Shown: in pieces, positions 12,954 to 14,010 of the stretch | Layout: each line of letters starts with the position of its first letter | How positions within the stretch are numbered: the first letter of the stretch is position 1 | Assembly: GCA_937912045.1 (NCBI GenBank) | Contig: CALDPI010000109.1 | Location: 1-14,010 of the forward strand | DNA: 14,010 nucleotides | DNA from: an uncultured Clostridia bacterium | Lineage (GTDB): Bacteria; Bacillota; Clostridia; Oscillospirales; Acutalibacteraceae | Reading direction: 5' to 3' | Notes under the pieces: generated by a model | What the model saw: only the letters and a program-made list of their open reading frames with translations | Database searches by the model: none | What the model was told of the DNA's origin: nothing | Position numbers and translations under genes: made by a program

Positions 12954-12982
12954 TTGACGGAAAAACAAACCTGTGCTAAAAT
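12954..12982 (+). promoter_or_regulatory. Promoter of coaX
   Basis: TTGACG (12954-12959) and TAAAAT (12977-12982) have 17-base spacing, with TGC just before the -10 (extended -10). Its -35 lies only 9 bases from the -35 of the divergent rpsF promoter. Confidence 0.8.
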
Positions 12983-13013
12983 ACCAAAAGAAAAATAGGA
13001 TAGGAGTGATTCT

Positions 13014-13784
13014 GTGCTTTTGGCAATAGACATCGGCAACACCAACATTACGCTCGGGCTGTACGAGGAAGAGAGGCTTTTGTTCACCTCCCGTCTTGCC
13101 ACAGACAAATCCCGTACAGAAGACCAGTACGCTATCGAAATTTGCGACGTTGTACGCCTTAACGGCTATGACGCGGCAGTCATTGAGGACGCCATAATCT
13201 GCTCGGTCGTTCCGCAGGTGTGCGCTGCTGTCAGCAGCGCAATCAGCAAGCTGTGTGATATTGTCCCCCTCATTTTAGGACCGGGCGTCCGCACGGGGCT
13301 TAACATCCGCATTGACGACCCTGCGCAGCTCGGTGCAGACCTGGCGGCAGGCGCTGTGGGCGCACTTGCAGAATATAATATGCCCTGCATCGTGATCGAC
13401 CTTGGCACCGCCACGACCATAAGCGTGCTCGATAAGGACGGCGCTTTTTTGGGTGGAGCAATAGCCGCAGGTGTCGGCCTCACGCTTGAGGCGCTGACCA
13501 CAAAAACAGCGCAACTGCCCTCGGTACACATCGAGGCACCGCCCTCGGTAATCGGTAAAAACACCGTCGACTGTATGAAGTCGGGCCTTGTAATAGGCGC
13601 CGCCTCAATGCTGGACGGTATGATAGAAAATATCGAAAAAGAACTCGGCTGTACAGCCGCAGTTGTTGCAACGGGCGGCAGGGCAAGACAAATAATATCC
13701 TGCTGCAAGCGTGAAATCATCTTAAACGAAAATCTGTTGCTCGACGGTCTTCGTATAATCTACGAAAAGAACAACCGCCACTGA
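13014..13784 (+). CDS. coaX: Type III pantothenate kinase
   Basis: This 256-residue cytoplasmic enzyme phosphorylates pantothenate, the first step of coenzyme A synthesis. It has the ASKHA fold with all motifs: the phosphate loop AIDIGNTN (4-11), GPGVRTGLNIR (89-99), GADLAAGAVGA (107-117, catalytic D109), DLGTATTISV (129-138) and GGAIAAGVGLTLEAL (147-161). Unlike type I and II kinases, this type is typically not feedback-inhibited by CoA and has an unusually high Km for ATP. The start is GTG at 13014 with AGGAGTG (13002-13008) upstream. It is followed after 56 bases by an unrecognised open frame in the same direction, with no clear terminator between. Confidence 0.96.
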   Translation: MLLAIDIGNTNITLGLYEEERLLFTSRLATDKSRTEDQYAIEICDVVRLNGYDAAVIEDAIICSVVPQVCAAVSSAISKLCDIVPLILGPGVRTGLNIRIDDPAQLGADLAAGAVGALAEYNMPCIVIDLGTATTISVLDKDGAFLGGAIAAGVGLTLEALTTKTAQLPSVHIEAPPSVIGKNTVDCMKSGLVIGAASMLDGMIENIEKELGCTAAVVATGGRARQIISCCKREIILNENLLLDGLRIIYEKNNRH

Positions 13785-13840
13785 TTTTCGTTTCCAAAAA
13801 GAGCTGTACCCGAAAGGGATGGCATCAGGGAGGAATATTT

Positions 13841-14010
13841 ATGTTCGTCTTCCACAAAGACTCGCCATGGGTCTTTTTGAGATTTTACGAATTCAAAGAA
13901 TGCGGCTACGAACATTTACATAAGGCTTTGGAGGCGGCAAATAATATCAACACCACACAGGGAGCATGGAACTGTGGAATCTCCAAGAAGGAATCAGATA
14001 CTGATGGTAC
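13841..14010 (+). CDS. Unrecognised protein, N-terminal part (runs off right edge)
   Basis: This frame is open from ATG at 13841 to the window end (56 full codons) with an excellent ribosome binding site, GGGAGGA at 13828-13834, about 7 bases upstream. The visible protein begins MFVFHKDSPWVFLRFYEFKECGYEHLHKALEAANNIN and continues TTQGAWNCGISKKESDTDG. It has no signal peptide, membrane segment or motif known to me. It lies 56 bases after coaX and may be cotranscribed with it. The good ribosome binding site is the main argument that it is real. Confidence 0.6.
   Translation, partial: MFVFHKDSPWVFLRFYEFKECGYEHLHKALEAANNINTTQGAWNCGISKKESDTDG

Noticed and set aside
13809..13818. CCCGAAAGGG after coaX as a terminator
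   Set aside because: It has only three base pairs and no T-run follows; it is directly followed by the ribosome binding site of the next frame.
1..14010. CRISPR arrays, tRNA or rRNA genes, insertion sequences, phage genes or a defence island
   Set aside because: Reading both strands gave no regularly spaced repeats, no cloverleaf or rRNA motifs and no transposase, integrase or nuclease-type defence genes.

Overview
The window looks like chromosome from a Gram-positive, anaerobic member of the Clostridia. I infer a gut-type Oscillospirales/Ruminococcaceae-like genome from pyruvate:ferredoxin oxidoreductase, strong AGGAGG ribosome binding sites, an rpsF-ssb-rpsR operon, zapA beside a U32 peptidase, type III pantothenate kinase, and roughly even base composition with AT-rich intergenic gaps. 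No phage, insertion sequence, CRISPR array, tRNA or rRNA was seen. Most of it is ordinary housekeeping sequence.

Layout from left to right. At 1-420 (minus) is the start of pyruvate:ferredoxin oxidoreductase, divergent from a LUD-domain gene (605-1249). A CNNM/CBS-domain membrane protein follows (1460-2806) and ends at a strong terminator. At 2981-3129 I propose an undescribed structured small RNA with a near-consensus promoter, a 32-bp imperfect hairpin and a UUCG-capped terminator. It faces the end of a minus-strand operon: zapA (6023-5688), a U32 peptidase (5707-3662) and an orphan lipoprotein (3652-3128). Divergent from zapA is a cofactor-independent phosphoglycerate mutase-type enzyme (6112-7323). 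A convergent metallophosphoesterase gene (8081-7355) is split by a one-base frameshift.

A PBP5-type D,D-carboxypeptidase (8186-9523) and a VanY-type D,D-carboxypeptidase lipoprotein (10295-9555) converge on a shared terminator, so two cell-wall trimming enzymes sit tail to tail. A YfcE-type phosphodiesterase (10861-10388) lies upstream of the VanY-type gene. It is divergent from three overlapping small genes of unknown function (10921-11802). That operon converges on rpsF-ssb-rpsR (12827-11837), which has a perfect consensus promoter and a structured leader that may be the S6:S18 autoregulatory site. Divergent from rpsF is coaX (13014-13784), and an unrecognised open frame runs off the right edge from 13841.

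Most transcription units are bounded by bidirectional Rho-independent terminators between convergent genes and by divergent promoters in short AT-rich gaps. The points most worth a second look are the candidate RNA at 2981-3129, the small-protein operon at 10921-11802, the split metallophosphoesterase and the rpsF leader.
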